DNA from: Euptelea pleiosperma
Taxonomy: Eukaryota; Streptophyta; Magnoliopsida; Ranunculales; Eupteleaceae
DNA length: 64,000 bases
Reading direction: 5' to 3'
NCBI GenBank assembly: GCA_035048495.1
Contig: CM068551.1
Location: 22,632,248 to 22,696,247, forward strand
In this document: piece by piece, positions 10,389-21,468 of the stretch
How positions within the stretch are numbered: position 1 is the first letter of the stretch
Layout of the letters: every line of letters starts with the position of its first letter
Position numbers and translations under genes: made by a program
Notes under the pieces: generated by a model
Told to the model about the DNA's origin: nothing
The model's database searches: none
The model's input: only the letters and a program-made list of their open reading frames with translations

Positions 10389-13361
10389 ATGGAAATCTTG
10401 TCTACCTTGGTCACGGAAGTAGGAAAATCTTTGTTTGCTACTCTTAAGCGCCAGATCAGTTATCTTATCAACTATGAGAAGAACCTTGGTAACCTTCGGG
10501 ACCAATCGAGTTATCTGAGGGTAAAGAGAAATGATGTGCAAGAGTCGGTAGATGAGGCTCGAATGAGATTGGAACAACCCACCCAAGAAGTGCAAGACTG
10601 GCTGAGAAGGGTAGATGACGTTGAAGCGGATGTGAGTAGACTAGATGAAGATGCGAGGCTGAACAATAGATGTCTCAAGGGATTTTGTCCAGATTGGAGC
10701 TCACGTCGTCGGCTAAGTAAAGAAGCAGTAGAGAAGTTACTCGTTGTCAAAGACCTCCAAGAAAAAGGGAATTTTAGTACAGTTTCTCATGCTCCTCCTC
10801 CTCCAAGTGTCGAATTGGTGCGGACCGATTGTGTTGATAATAACTTTGCATCCAGAGAGTTGGTTTTCGATCAAATCATGCAAGCATTACAAGATGAGAA
10901 TATCCGATCCATTGGGGTCTATGGGATGGGAGGTGTAGGGAAAACGACCCTAGTGAACAGAGTAAACAATGAACTCAAAGATACCCAACTCTTCAAGAAA
11001 GTTATAATTGTGACTGTGTCCAGCAACCCGAACTTGGAGAAAATCCAAGATGGAATTGCCAATAGGCTAAAGTTGGAGTTTGAGCCTGGGAGTACAGAAC
11101 TCGTAAGAGCAAATAGATTGTTTCAGAGGTTAAAGCAGGAGGAGAAGGTCCTTATAATATTAGACGATGTGTGGAAGAGGTTAGATGTGGGCAACATTGG
11201 GATTCCCATTGGAACTGAACATTTCGGTTGCAAATTCATTCTTACTACGCGACTACTTGATGTTTGCCGTGAAATGGGGATTCGAACTGTAATTGAAGTG
11301 GAACTCCTCTCTGAAGAAGAATCATGGAATCTATTCAAAACAAAAGCAGGTGATGTTACATTGCACGAAAGATTGCAACCCATTGCACAGGATATTGCAA
11401 GAAAATGCAAGGGCTCACCGTTGGCAATTGTTGCACTTGGATCGTCATTGAGAGATGTAGAGGAAGAATTTGAATGGAGTAATGCGTTAAGGGCATTAAA
11501 AAGTCCGGAGCCAACGGAAATAGAAGGTATTATGCCAGAAGTGATCAAATCTCTAAGATATAGTTATGACCATTTGAATGGGCTGGAAATCAAGCTCTGC
11601 TTCTTGTTCTGTTGCTTGTTCCCCGAAGACTATGATATTTCTCTATATACTTTGAGAAATTATGGAATAGGGGAAAGATTCCTGAAGGTGAATGGGACTT
11701 TGGAGGATGCATGGAACAAACTATTTTCCTATGTGAAAAAACTAAAGAATTCTGGCTTATTATTAAATAGTTGGAACGAAGGGCATGTAAGAATGCATGA
11801 TGTTGTCCGCGACGTTGCCATATCAATTGCGTCGAAAAATGAGAATGGGTTTCGGGTAAAAGCAGGTGTAAATCTAACAAATTGGACTGAGAGAGAGAAT
11901 CTCAATACATATAAACGGATTTCATTTATGAGAAGCGTGGGTATTGAGCTCCCTACTCCGTCGGAATGTCCACAACTCCTGACGTTGTCATTAAGAGAAA
12001 TGGAGGATCTAAAAATAAATCCAGATAATTTCTTTGAAGGGATGAAAGGTCTTGCAGTCCTTGATCTGTCCAACACTAAGTTTACCTCAATTCCGCAGTC
12101 AATTGTAGACCTCGTAAACCTCCGGGCTCTAGATCTAAGTCATTGTGATCTATCAACCAACCTTTCATTACTTGGAGGATTGAAGAATCTAGAAATACTT
12201 GATTTGTGTTACTCAAACATCGTGAAGTTGCCAGAAGAAATAGGTAATCTGACCAATCTAAAGTGCTTAAATTTGACGTACGCAAAAATTTCAATTCTAA
12301 CCCCGAATGTTATATCAAGGCTGTCTAAGTTAGAAGAATTATACATGGATTATAGCTTCAATGATTGGGACACAGTCACAAAGGAAGGTGAACACAATGC
12401 GAACTTTGCTGAGGTGGCATCATTACCTCATCTGGCTACTCTAAAGATTGATATAAAAGGTGAGAAATGTACGTCCATTGACATCCCTTCTTCGTGGGAA
12501 AATCTAAAAGAATTCCAAGTGAGAGCAGGTTCATCCATCACCAGGTGGGACGGCCTAGAATCCGAAAAAGGGTTGGACCTGGATGGAGTTAATCTAATGA
12601 AGCATTCGTTTAAGGTGTTATTCAAGAGAACCCAGTGGCTACGCTTATCATCCTGCTATGGTTTCAACAATGTTGCTGACTTAGATGCAGCAATGGTTTT
12701 CAAGCATTTGGAATATCTTGAGATTAGGAAATGTGGTGAGATGGAATATCTCATAAGCATTGGAGAAGAATCTCCGCAAGATTCATTTGGGGGTTTGGAG
12801 AATTTAGAAATCACCGAAATGGCCTGCATGAAGAAAATATTCCATGGGATACCACCAGTTGGACTCTTTGGACAATTGAAATCCCTAGAGGTGTATCACT
12901 GTCCCAACTTAATCAACATCTTTTCCTCCGATCTGCTACTACCTGTACAACGTCTAGAAAATCTTGAATACCTCAATGTAAGGAATTGTCATATGTTGGA
13001 AGAAGTATTTAATGCTGAGGAGCTTGTTGAACCTGAAGCGAATCATGCTATGCCTGTGCTTTCACGGTTAAGTAAAATCACCTTAATTGGGCTAAAGAAT
13101 TTGAAGAATATCTGGAAGGGGGTCCTACCAACTGGAAGCCTTCGAAACCTTAAAACACTACAAGTGAACAATTGCAGTGTCTTGAAGTATCTCTTCCCAT
13201 CCTCTGTGTCACTTCAACAGCTGGAACGAATTGAAGTGGATCAGTGTCCACAGTTGGAGATACTTCCCCTCAAACCAAAAGGTGCATCCAACAAGTCATG
13301 CCCCCAACCTTTATTTCAAGTGATCGGAGGTAAAAGGCCATTTTTTTATTCCTTCCTTTGA
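10389..13361 (+). CDS. CC-NBS-LRR disease resistance protein, exon 1 (RPS2/At4g27190-like)
   Basis: Intracellular immune receptor of the CNL class, expected to sense pathogen effectors and switch by ATP/ADP exchange. The open frame encodes 990 aa. An N-terminal coiled coil (about 1-150) is followed by NB-ARC: P-loop GMGGVGKTT at 179-187, kinase-2 VLIILDDVW at 254-262, RNBS-B FILTTR, GSPLA (a GLPL variant) at 342-346, RNBS-D CFLFCCLFPEDYDI, and an MHD motif at 469-471. LRRs start near 530 (SIPQSIVDLVNLRALDL, LPEEIGNLTNLKCLNL) and pass into irregular C-terminal repeats. ATG 10389 is the first in frame and fits the family N-terminus. The frame runs 11 codons past a good donor (GAG|GTAAAAG, exon end 13329, phase 1) that matches donors after the two following LRR blocks, so the real transcript probably splices to 14511. 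Unspliced read-through would give the 990-aa form. Confidence 0.9.
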   Translation: MEILSTLVTEVGKSLFATLKRQISYLINYEKNLGNLRDQSSYLRVKRNDVQESVDEARMRLEQPTQEVQDWLRRVDDVEADVSRLDEDARLNNRCLKGFCPDWSSRRRLSKEAVEKLLVVKDLQEKGNFSTVSHAPPPPSVELVRTDCVDNNFASRELVFDQIMQALQDENIRSIGVYGMGGVGKTTLVNRVNNELKDTQLFKKVIIVTVSSNPNLEKIQDGIANRLKLEFEPGSTELVRANRLFQRLKQEEKVLIILDDVWKRLDVGNIGIPIGTEHFGCKFILTTRLLDVCREMGIRTVIEVELLSEEESWNLFKTKAGDVTLHERLQPIAQDIARKCKGSPLAIVALGSSLRDVEEEFEWSNALRALKSPEPTEIEGIMPEVIKSLRYSYDHLNGLEIKLCFLFCCLFPEDYDISLYTLRNYGIGERFLKVNGTLEDAWNKLFSYVKKLKNSGLLLNSWNEGHVRMHDVVRDVAISIASKNENGFRVKAGVNLTNWTERENLNTYKRISFMRSVGIELPTPSECPQLLTLSLREMEDLKINPDNFFEGMKGLAVLDLSNTKFTSIPQSIVDLVNLRALDLSHCDLSTNLSLLGGLKNLEILDLCYSNIVKLPEEIGNLTNLKCLNLTYAKISILTPNVISRLSKLEELYMDYSFNDWDTVTKEGEHNANFAEVASLPHLATLKIDIKGEKCTSIDIPSSWENLKEFQVRAGSSITRWDGLESEKGLDLDGVNLMKHSFKVLFKRTQWLRLSSCYGFNNVADLDAAMVFKHLEYLEIRKCGEMEYLISIGEESPQDSFGGLENLEITEMACMKKIFHGIPPVGLFGQLKSLEVYHCPNLINIFSSDLLLPVQRLENLEYLNVRNCHMLEEVFNAEELVEPEANHAMPVLSRLSKITLIGLKNLKNIWKGVLPTGSLRNLKTLQVNNCSVLKYLFPSSVSLQQLERIEVDQCPQLEILPLKPKGASNKSCPQPLFQVIGGKRPFFYSFL

Positions 13362-14510
13362 TTTTTATAATTATGTTAATGTAATGAAGAAAGTGATTTC
13401 ATTAGACAAAAGTTTTTGCTCCAGTCGATCGAATGGGCCCTATGTATCCCCATGTAGTGCGTGTGGTTTTGAGCCCACTGACTGCATTTACATTGGCCCT
13501 ATGTACTTCGTGGATATATACACCAAAAACCTTGGCCCTGGAAAATGTATTAGTTAGGGCCACTGATCGATTAGATTGAAAAGTGGCTGGAGCAAAAAAA
13601 ATATTTATATTAGACCTACCAGATTTACTTACTAGTGGCACACATGATCAGTGTCTACAAATGGTGTCTACTTAACGCTTTAGATTGATATAAATGTAAA
13701 TGCAAAAGAGAAAATAAAAAATAATGATTTTGAATTCAAATGTATTTTTTCAATAATTCTAAATAGTTTCGATATCATATGCAAATAATTTGTGTATTGT
13801 ACTTTTTTCTTTTGAAAATAAAAAATAATAATTTGTGTATTGGAAGATTCAGCCAAATTTTGAATTTCAGTGCCTATTTTTCCTTTTTTTCCGTTAAATT
13901 CCCTTTTTTCCTTTTCAACGGCCGTTTTAATAGTTTTAACGGTAACGCTCCCAGTCCGTTATACAGTTTAAATGGCCTCCTTTAAACCTTGGATTCAGCT
14001 ATAAAGTACATGAACTTGCTAAGATTTAGACAATTTATATCCCTCTTTAAGTGAAAAAACCAAATTAAAATATAGAAAAAATCTATAATTCTAAAGATAA
14101 AAATGTAATTATAAAAGTCTAAATGATTTCTTTTACATCCCAACAACTCCAAATTCACTGTGGCATCGATTGGTATCTAAGAAATTCTTTTCCTAAGAAG
14201 GGACATCGATTGTAGAGTCATGCTATCCCTTGGATGACCCAACAAAATTGGGTGGTTGGAGCTATTGACCGTTGGATCATTCAAGAGATCCACGTTCCAC
14301 AAGACAATAGTTATTTTAACCTTTTGCAGTTGTCGTCTCATGGACCGTAGATCTCTTAAATCTGATGGTCAATGGCACCAACCATATAGTGTTTTTGTCT
14401 TCTTACCCGTAGAGTAGCATTTATTGGGTACTTAATAAATAGGAAATCATAGAATACGGAAATATTGTGAACTTGGTGGTTATGCTTATCCTTCTGTTAC
14501 TTAGGCACAG
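13330..14510 (+). other. Predicted NLR intron 1
   Basis: GT-AG intron predicted between the two LRR blocks. Its first part (to about 13660) is homologous to sequence after LRR exons 2 and 3 ('tttgatttttataattatgtt', 'agtgatttcattagac', 'agatttacttactagtggcacaca'). The middle part, with 'aatttgtgtattg...ggaagattcagc', recurs near 17280 and 21050. It contains a small hAT-like element (13854-13991). No coding sequence. Confidence 0.6.
13854..13991. mobile_element. hAT-like MITE, short copy C
   Basis: A 138-bp derivative of the 9440 family: the right half (gttttaacggtaacgctccc...tttaaaccttg) is intact, while the left terminal repeat is missing or diverged. It is flanked by a perfect 8-bp GATTCAGC (13846-13853 and 13992-13999). 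The paralogous introns at about 17340 and 21115 read through the same 'ggaagatt(c/t)(g)gctata' target without an insert, so it arrived after the LRR-exon duplication. Confidence 0.75.
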
Positions 14511-15347
14511 CAGGGACTTTCAAGCACTTGAAAGATCTTGAGGTTGGAAGCTTTCATGACGTGGAATTTCTCATCAGCATTAATGACGTGGAATGTCTCA
14601 TCAGCATTGGAGAAGAAGAATCTCCACAAGATTCATTTGGGGGTTTGGAGACATTAATGATCAAAGACATGGGCAACATGAAGAAAATCATCCATGGGCT
14701 ACCACCAGTTGGACTCTTTGGACAATTGAAATTCCTAAACGTTTCTAGCTGTCCCAACTTAATCTACATCTTTTCATCAGATCTACTACAAAATGTTAAA
14801 AATCTTGAAGAGCTCAATGTAGAGAATTGTGATATGATGCAGGAGGTATTTAACGCTGAGGGGTTTGTTGAATCTGAAGGGAATCATACCCTGCCTATGC
14901 TTTCACGATTAAGGGAAATCACTTTATATAATCTAAAGAATTTGAAGAGTATCTGGAAGGGGGTCCTACCAACCGGAAGCCTTCAAAACATTGAAACACT
15001 ACAAGTGATCGAATGCAGTGGCTTGAAATATCTCTTCCCATCCTCTGTGCGACTTCAACAACTAGAGCGACATGAGATTTCACCTTGTCATGAGGAAGGA
15101 GTGGCTCTAAGTTTGCTACCTCGATTAAGACGTCACAAACTGGAAGACTTACAGGATTTAACAAGCCTCTGCCAAGGAAGTTTACATCTCGATTGTTTGA
15201 AAAAAATTGAAGTGGTTCGGTGTCCAAAGTTGAAGATAGGTCCTCTCGGACCTAAAAGTGCATCCAACAACTTGGTAGAAATCATGGGAGAAAAGGAAGA
15301 TGAAAAGCTCAAGTCATGCTTCCAACCTTTATTTCAAGGGATCAGAG
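14511..15347 (+). CDS. NLR LRR exon 2 (duplicated LRR block)
   Basis: Second LRR-coding block, 279 codons, in one open frame. It is clearly homologous to the end of exon 1, sharing ECLISIGEE-SPQDSFGGLE, PPVGLFGQLK and LKNIWKGVLPTGSL-type stretches. The acceptor CACAG|CA leaves two bases that complete the single base carried from exon 1, and the donor AGAG|GTAAAAG again ends in phase 1. Exon 2 can therefore be inserted, skipped or duplicated without changing frame. Relative to the other copies, a 7-codon piece (GFNNVAD) is missing just at its start. If left unspliced at 15347 the frame runs on to a stop at 15517. The call rests on homology and phase; no transcript evidence was available. Confidence 0.72.
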
Positions 15348-16444
15348 GTAAAAGCTCATGTTTTTTTTATTCCTTTGATTTTTATAATTATGTTAATAAA
15401 ATGAAAAAAGTGATTTCATTAGACGGAAAAGTTTTTGCTCCAACGGGGGATCCAGTGGGCCTTACGTATCCCCATGTAGGTCATGTTTTTCGGCCCACTG
15501 AACGCATCGATGTTTAGCCCAAGCCTTACCTTCAGATAAAATTTTTGAAGCGGTGGATTTTTGAAGCAGCAAAGCAGTGGCCAATCACATCATGACACAA
15601 TCCACTCTTCAAAAGCATTTTTGGTTGGAAAAAATGTAACAATGTATGCCTAAAACTTTTTCAAATGCGCACGATTTTTGTTACTCACCATTTTCATCTG
15701 GGCCCACTGACCGCATGGATGTTTATCCCACCCCTTTTAGATATACACACCAAAAATCATGCACCCTGATTGGTAATCTATAATCATTAGATTTTAGCAC
15801 TTTTTAGCATTGTTTAAGGTGTCCTTATAGCCGTTGAATGCAACCATTTATTTTAGTACTAAAACAAACGGCTAAAAGTCATCAAACAAGCTGTTTTTTG
15901 GGTAAGAATGTCTACTAAGGGGTGGGCTAAACATCCATGAGGTCAGTGGGCCCAGATGGCAGCGGGGACTACCAGATACGCCGCTCCCACATTTGAAAAG
16001 ATCACAGGTATACCTTTTGACATCACGACCCTTTCTGGTTTGTTCAAAAGCATTTCTGGGTTTGTGGCGTGATGTGATTGGCCACTGCTTCGCTGCTCCA
16101 AAAACCCACAGCTTCAAAGAAATTCTCTTCCCTTCGTGGATATATACACCAAAAATCTCGGCCCCGAAAAAATGCATTAAGTAGGGCCACTGATCGACTG
16201 GATTGAAAAGTGGTTGTAACAAAGAAAATCCCTTATTAGACCTATCAGATTTACTTACTAGTGGCACACATGATAATTAATCTCGAATATTGTTTTATCC
16301 ATTTTTATTTTATTTTATTTTTTTGCCGTGTCCCACAAGTTGTCCTAATATTTGACGCTTCAGATTGATCTGAATGTTAGGTTCATTCAATCAATGCAAA
16401 TGTGGTCACTCCAAGGGGGTAAATGTGCATTTGGTTATCTAGAT

Positions 16445-16775
16445 CAAGGTTTAAAGGAGGCCATTTTAACGGTTAAACGGACTGGGGGCGTTACCGTTTA
16501 AACAGCCGTTAAAATGGAAAAAATGGCACTGAAATTCAAATTTTGAAATTTGAAAAAAAAATAGAATTTAACGGATTTTAACAAAAATTAAACGAATTTT
16601 AATGGAATTAAACGGATTTAACGGCCGTTTTTTTTCACAAAAATTTTCAGAATGAAAGGGCTGTTTAAACAATTTTAACGGCCATCTTATTCAAAAACGA
16701 TAAAACATGTTTAAACTGTTTTAACGAAAACGGGATTGGGGCGTTACCGTTTAAACGGCCATTTTTAAAACCATG
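16445..16775. mobile_element. hAT-like MITE, copy D
   Basis: A 331-bp element in inverse orientation to copy B: it starts CAAGGTTTAAAGGAGG and ends TTTTTAAAACCATG. It is flanked by ATCTAGAT (16437-16444) and GTCTAGAT (16776-16783), an 8-bp duplication with one mismatch. The interior is dense in 'ttaacgg' and 'gtttaaac' motifs. Confidence 0.8.
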
Positions 16776-16989
16776 GTCTAGATTATAGATCGCATGTGCC
16801 ACTATGTAGGTCTGACCCAATCATCTACTTACCATTGGATATATCTTTGTTCCATTCCACGTCATCTCAACCACTTATCGATCTAGACCATAGTTCGTAA
16901 TTTGGCTTATGAAAAAAGTATGGAACAAGAAAAGTTCGAATCTAATGCAGGTTTTTCATTTGAAAATTCATTAAAAAAAGGCATTGGAC

Positions 16990-17151
16990 TTTTATGACAG
17001 GCTCCCGAGAGAGGCCTTGTCGGGTGTGGATTCTAAGAATCCAATTGTGGTTTGCATTGGCAAGAAGTGAATGCCAGCGCAGCACTATCACAACCGTTGG
17101 ATCCTAGAAATCTATGCCCGACAAGGCCTGTCTCGGGAGCCTGTCATAAAA
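16990..17151. repeat. 162-bp inverted-repeat element
   Basis: The ends TTTTATGACAGGCTCCCGAG and CTCGGGAGCCTGTCATAAAA are exact reverse complements, and the complementarity continues through 'gaggccttgtcggg', giving about 35-bp arms around an unrelated centre. No target-site duplication is evident, so the superfamily is open. Confidence 0.7.
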
Positions 17152-17592
17152 AGGCCGGTGCTGGGAGCATGACCCTTAAAAAAAGGCAAAAGAGAAAACA
17201 AAAAACAAAAAGTGATTTTTAATTTTTAATGTATTTATTTTTTAATAATTCCAAATAGTTTTGGGATTATATGTATATTATTTGTGTATTATACTTTTCC
17301 TTTTAAAATACACAAATTGTATTAAATCTTTGGAAGATTCGGCTATAGAGTATTCCAAACCGGTTTTTTTACTTTTCCAGTTCTCTGTGACCCCATATAA
17401 TTGGTATCTAAGCATTTTTTTTTCCTAAAAAACGGACATCAATTATAGATTCATCCTGTCCCTCGGCTGATCGAACAAAAATATTTGCGGTTGCCGGTTG
17501 GGGCCATTGACCGTTGGATTCAAGAAATCCACACAGTTGTGAACCTCAGTGGGTATACTTATCATCTTTCTATGGTTTCAACAATGTTGCAG

Positions 17593-18716
17593 ACTTAGGC
17601 GCAACGGGGGGTTTCAAGTATTTGAAATATCTCAAGGTTGAAAGCATTCATGAGGTGGAATGTCTCATCAGCATTGGAGAAGAAGAATCTCCACAAGATT
17701 CATTTGGGGGTTTGGAGAACTTAACCATCACAGACATGGGCAACATGAAGAAAATCTTCCATGGTCTACCACCAGTTGGACTCTTTGGACAATTGAAATT
17801 CCTAAACGTTTTTAGCTGTCCCAACTTAATCAACATCTTTTCATCAGATCTACTACAAAATGTAAAAAATCTTGAATACCTCAATGTAGAGAATTGTGAT
17901 ATGATGCAGGAGGTATTTAACGCTGAGGGGTTTGTTGAATCTGAAGGGAATCATACCATGCCTATGCTTTCACGATTAAATTTGATCGGCTTATCTAATC
18001 TAAAGAATTTGAAGAGTATCTGGAAGGGGGTCCTACCAATAGGAAGTTTTCAACAACTAGAATGGCTTAAGATTTCATCTTGTCATGAGATGGAGAAGAT
18101 AATATCCAACGGAGAGGAGGAGGAGGTGGAGGAGCATGTGCTTGGCACAGAAGAGACAGCTTCATCCTCAAGACAAAGGCAAATGCATACGAGGAGGAAC
18201 TTCTTGAATTTGGAATCACCCAAAACCTTTCAAAACCTACAATATCTAAGCATCAATGGTTGCAGGAGATCGAAGAACCTTTTCTCATTCAGTTTAGCAC
18301 AAGGTTTCCAACAATTAGAAACACTTGAAGTATCAGATTGTTACGAAATGGGAGAAATAATTGCAAATGAGGATGGGCAGGATGAAGGAGTGGCTCAAGG
18401 GTTGCTACCTCAATTAAAACATCTTAAACTGTCATACCTACATGATCTAACGAGCATCTGCCAATGGAGTTTCCTTCTCGATAGTTTGGAAGATATTAAC
18501 GTGGTTGGGTGTCCAAAGTTGAAGAGACTTCCTCTCGGATCAAAAGGTGCATACAACAAGTTGAAAGAAATCAAGGGAGAAAAGGAATGGTTTGAAGGAT
18601 TGGAATGGGACGATGAAAACCTCAGAAGTCACGCCTCCAACCTTTATTTAAAGCGATCAAAGGTAAAAGCCCAATATTTTTTATTCCTTCCTTTGATTTT
18701 AATACTTATGCAATGA
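17593..18716 (+). CDS. NLR LRR exon 3 (third LRR block, C-terminal)
   Basis: Third homologous LRR block, up to 374 codons including the stop at 18714-18716. The acceptor TTGCAG|AC completes a phase-1 codon (GAC), so it joins exon 2 in frame. It repeats the PQDSFGGLENL, PPVGLFGQLKFLNV and KSIWKGVLPIGSF stretches, then continues with LRRs absent from the other blocks and the family-typical ending GEKEWFEGLEWDDENL. Just after this (about 18623-18640) it carries two extra bases relative to the other blocks, changing the frame before the conserved CTTTATTT...GGTAAAAG donor region. Read without further splicing, the protein ends 18 codons later. The joined exons 1-3 would encode about 1,633 aa, long for a CNL but explained by the repeated LRR blocks. 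Confidence 0.7.
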
Positions 18717-19220
18717 AAAAAGTGATTTCATTAGACAGAAAAGTTTTTGCTCCAGCAGGGTTTTGAACCAGTCGATCTAGTGACCCTACGAATCCCATGT
18801 AGTGGAGCTGTTCCACGATCGATACAGAATTCAGTATCAAAATTTTGATACAAAAGTCCCTCAAATTGGCATGTGGCATACTCTTTAAAGCCCACTAACC
18901 CAAGAGTGTTTGGCCCACATCTCGTTGGATCTCCACACCAAACATCAGTATGATTGATGTTGTTGGATTTGAGCACTCTTCATAATGGGCTTCATGAATG
19001 GGACTGAGAGTTGTTTCCAAGCCCAAGATGAAAAGAGTTCAATTCCAATGACTAGAAATCATCAATCACATTGATTTTTTGTGTGTAGGTTCATCAAGGT
19101 GTGGGCCAAACATTCGTTAGGTCAATAAGCCCCTAAGAGCATGCCACATTGAATTTTGAGAGACTTCTATAACAAAATTTTGATAGAGAATTCTGTATCA
19201 TTGATTTTTTTTTCCCATGT
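18717..19220. repeat. Post-exon-3 homology and palindromic element
   Basis: 18717-18790 repeats the sequence found after exons 1 and 2 ('agtgatttcattagacag...gtttttgctcca'). 18808-19200 is a palindromic element with ends 'gatacagaattcagtatcaaaattttgatac' and its near complement; its centre is near 19000. It is related to 3241-3576. No gene. Confidence 0.6.
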
Positions 19221-19224
19221 AGTG

Positions 19225-20965
19225 CATGCTTTTTGGCCTACCGACTGCATGGATGTTTAGCCCACCCATACGTGGATATACACACCAAAAAACACTCTGA
19301 TTGCTTATATCTAGCCATTAGATTTTAGTACTTTTTTAGGGAGTGATTCTAGTTTGCCATGGGATTTCAAGCATGTTTTTTGGGTACTATCTCCAATGGC
19401 TAGAAATCATCAATCAAACTATTTTTGGTGTGTATATCCACTAAGGGTTGGACTAAACATCCATACGTCAGTGGGCCCCAAAAATGCATTAGGTAGGGCC
19501 ACTGATCCACTGGATTGAAAACTAGCTTGAGCAAAAAAACTTATTAGACCGACCAGATTTACTTACTAGTGTCACACATAATCAACACTCTAGATTGTCC
19601 TATTATTTGACACTTCAGATTGAATTAAGTTTGGATCATTCAATCGGTGCAAATTTTTTGTGGTCAATCCAAGGGCTAGATGTGGATTTGGTTGTCTGGA
19701 GTAATGATCACATAGGGCACCACTATTAATCTGACTCACTCTGCTGCTTACCATTGGATATATCTTTATTCCATTTGATCTAATGCCAACCACTCATCGA
19801 TCTAGTATAATACAGGACTGTCATAAAAAAAATTCGTTCATATATTAACAAGGTAGAGGTATAGTGATTTTTGTTACTCGAGTGCTGCCCTTTGGGCCCA
19901 CTGACTGCATGGATGTTTAGCCCACCCCTCGGTGGATACGCACACCAAAAATCAACCTGATTGATAATTTCTAGTCATTAGATTTTAGCACTTTTTAAAG
20001 TATTATTCTAGCCGTTGGATTCAATCAATTTTGGGTGCTAAATCCAACGGCTAGAAATCAACAAACAAGCTCATTTTTTGTACGAATATCTACCAAGGTG
20101 TTGGTTAAATATCCATGTGGTCAGTGGGCCAGAGGGCCGAGGTGAGTAATAAACTTCACTAAGCTCACGCGTTTGGTGTGAGGTTTACGTTGTTACGTCA
20201 CAACTCAAACAAAAACCAAAATATAAAGGGTCGTGATGTAACATGGTAGACCTCGATGCTTTTTGGCATCAGGTAGCGCGACTTTGTAACTTACTGTTGC
20301 CCTATAGGCGTACTAACTACATGGATGTTTAACTCACCCCTTGGTGGATATACACACCAAAAATCAGTATGATTGGTAATCTCTAGCCTAGATTTTAGTA
20401 CCTTTTAAGGTATGATTCTAGCTGTACACGTTGGATTCAACCATTATTTTAGTACTAAAAATCATCAAACAAGTTGATTTTTGGTATGAATGTCTACCAA
20501 GGGGTGGGCTAAACATCCATGTGGTCAATGGGCCCAGATGGCAGTGGTGAGTAACAAAAATCAAACTGCCTGATGCACACAACCCGCACGGAATTAGTCG
20601 TAACAAGGTAGACCTTTTTGACATCAGGTAGAGCGATTTTGGTTACTCCAATTGTCCTCTAGGCCCACTTTCCGCATGGAATTAGCCCACCCTTGGTGGA
20701 TAGACATCCCAAAAATCATCCCGATTGCTAATCTCTAGCCATTGGATTTTAGCACCTTTTAAGGTGTGATTCGAGATGTCCAATTCAACCTTTTTTGGGG
20801 TACTAAATCCAACGACTATAAATCGTCAAACAAGCTGATTTTTGGTATGAGTATCTACCAAGGAGTAGGCTAAACATCCATGTGATCAGAGGATCTGAAG
20901 GACATAGGTGACAAAAATTGCTAAACCTAACACCAAATGCCATCAGGTTCACCTTGTTACATCAC
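19225..20965. mobile_element. Cluster of four palindromic MITE copies
   Basis: Four head-to-tail copies of a palindromic element, at about 19225-19480, 19865-20265, 20268-20640 and 20640-20965, with a fifth at 15665-16040. Each has a left arm with 'gcccactgactgcatggatgtttagcccaccc...ggatatacacaccaaaaatca' type sequence and a right arm that is its reverse complement. Several carry 'gatttttgttactc' outer ends. Between copies 1 and 2 (19480-19820) lies sequence homologous to introns 1 and 2. Target-site duplications were not resolved. Confidence 0.65.
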
Positions 20966-21468
20966 GAGCCAACATAAGCTAACAATTTTGCAAATTTTGT
21001 ACTAATTTTTCCTATAATTCAAAATAGTTCGGATATTATGCGTATAATTTGTGTTATATCCTTTTTAATTTCTTTATAAAATATGTAAATTTTATGGAAT
21101 CTTTGGAAGATTTGGCTATATAACACGTGAACTTATTAACTATGATGTAAACGATTCAAGCATCATGACACATACCACTTACAAAAGCTCAATGTGTTAA
21201 CCTTTGACTTTTCAACTATGTATAAATTTAATCTATACTAATTCATACTAAAGTACAAAGCAAAGTTGGTTTCAAGAAGTTATGAAGCTTGATTTTTTAC
21301 TTTTCCAATATATCATCTTTAAGAAAAAAAATCAAAATAAAATATAGGAAACATTATAATTCTAGGGATAAAATATAATTTTAAAAGCCAAAATGATTTT
21401 ATCGACATCCCGACAACTCCCATTTCTCTATGACCTTATTGGTATCTAATCAATTTTTTCCCTACAAG

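Larger units (their letters stand above)
15348..17592 (+). other. Predicted NLR intron 2
   Basis: 2.2-kb predicted intron. It holds a palindromic MITE (about 15665-16040, arms 'gcccactgaccgcatggatgttta' and 'taaacatccatgaggtcagtgggc'), a stretch homologous to intron 1 (16125-16270), a hAT-like MITE (16445-16775) and a 162-bp inverted repeat (16990-17151). Its 3' part (17215-17560) is homologous to the 3' part of intron 1. No coding sequence beyond repeat-derived frames. Confidence 0.6.

Noticed and set aside
11123..11548. 141-aa antisense frame across the NB-ARC region
   Set aside because: Shadow of the strongly supported NLR frame; Ser/Thr-rich as expected for an antisense frame.
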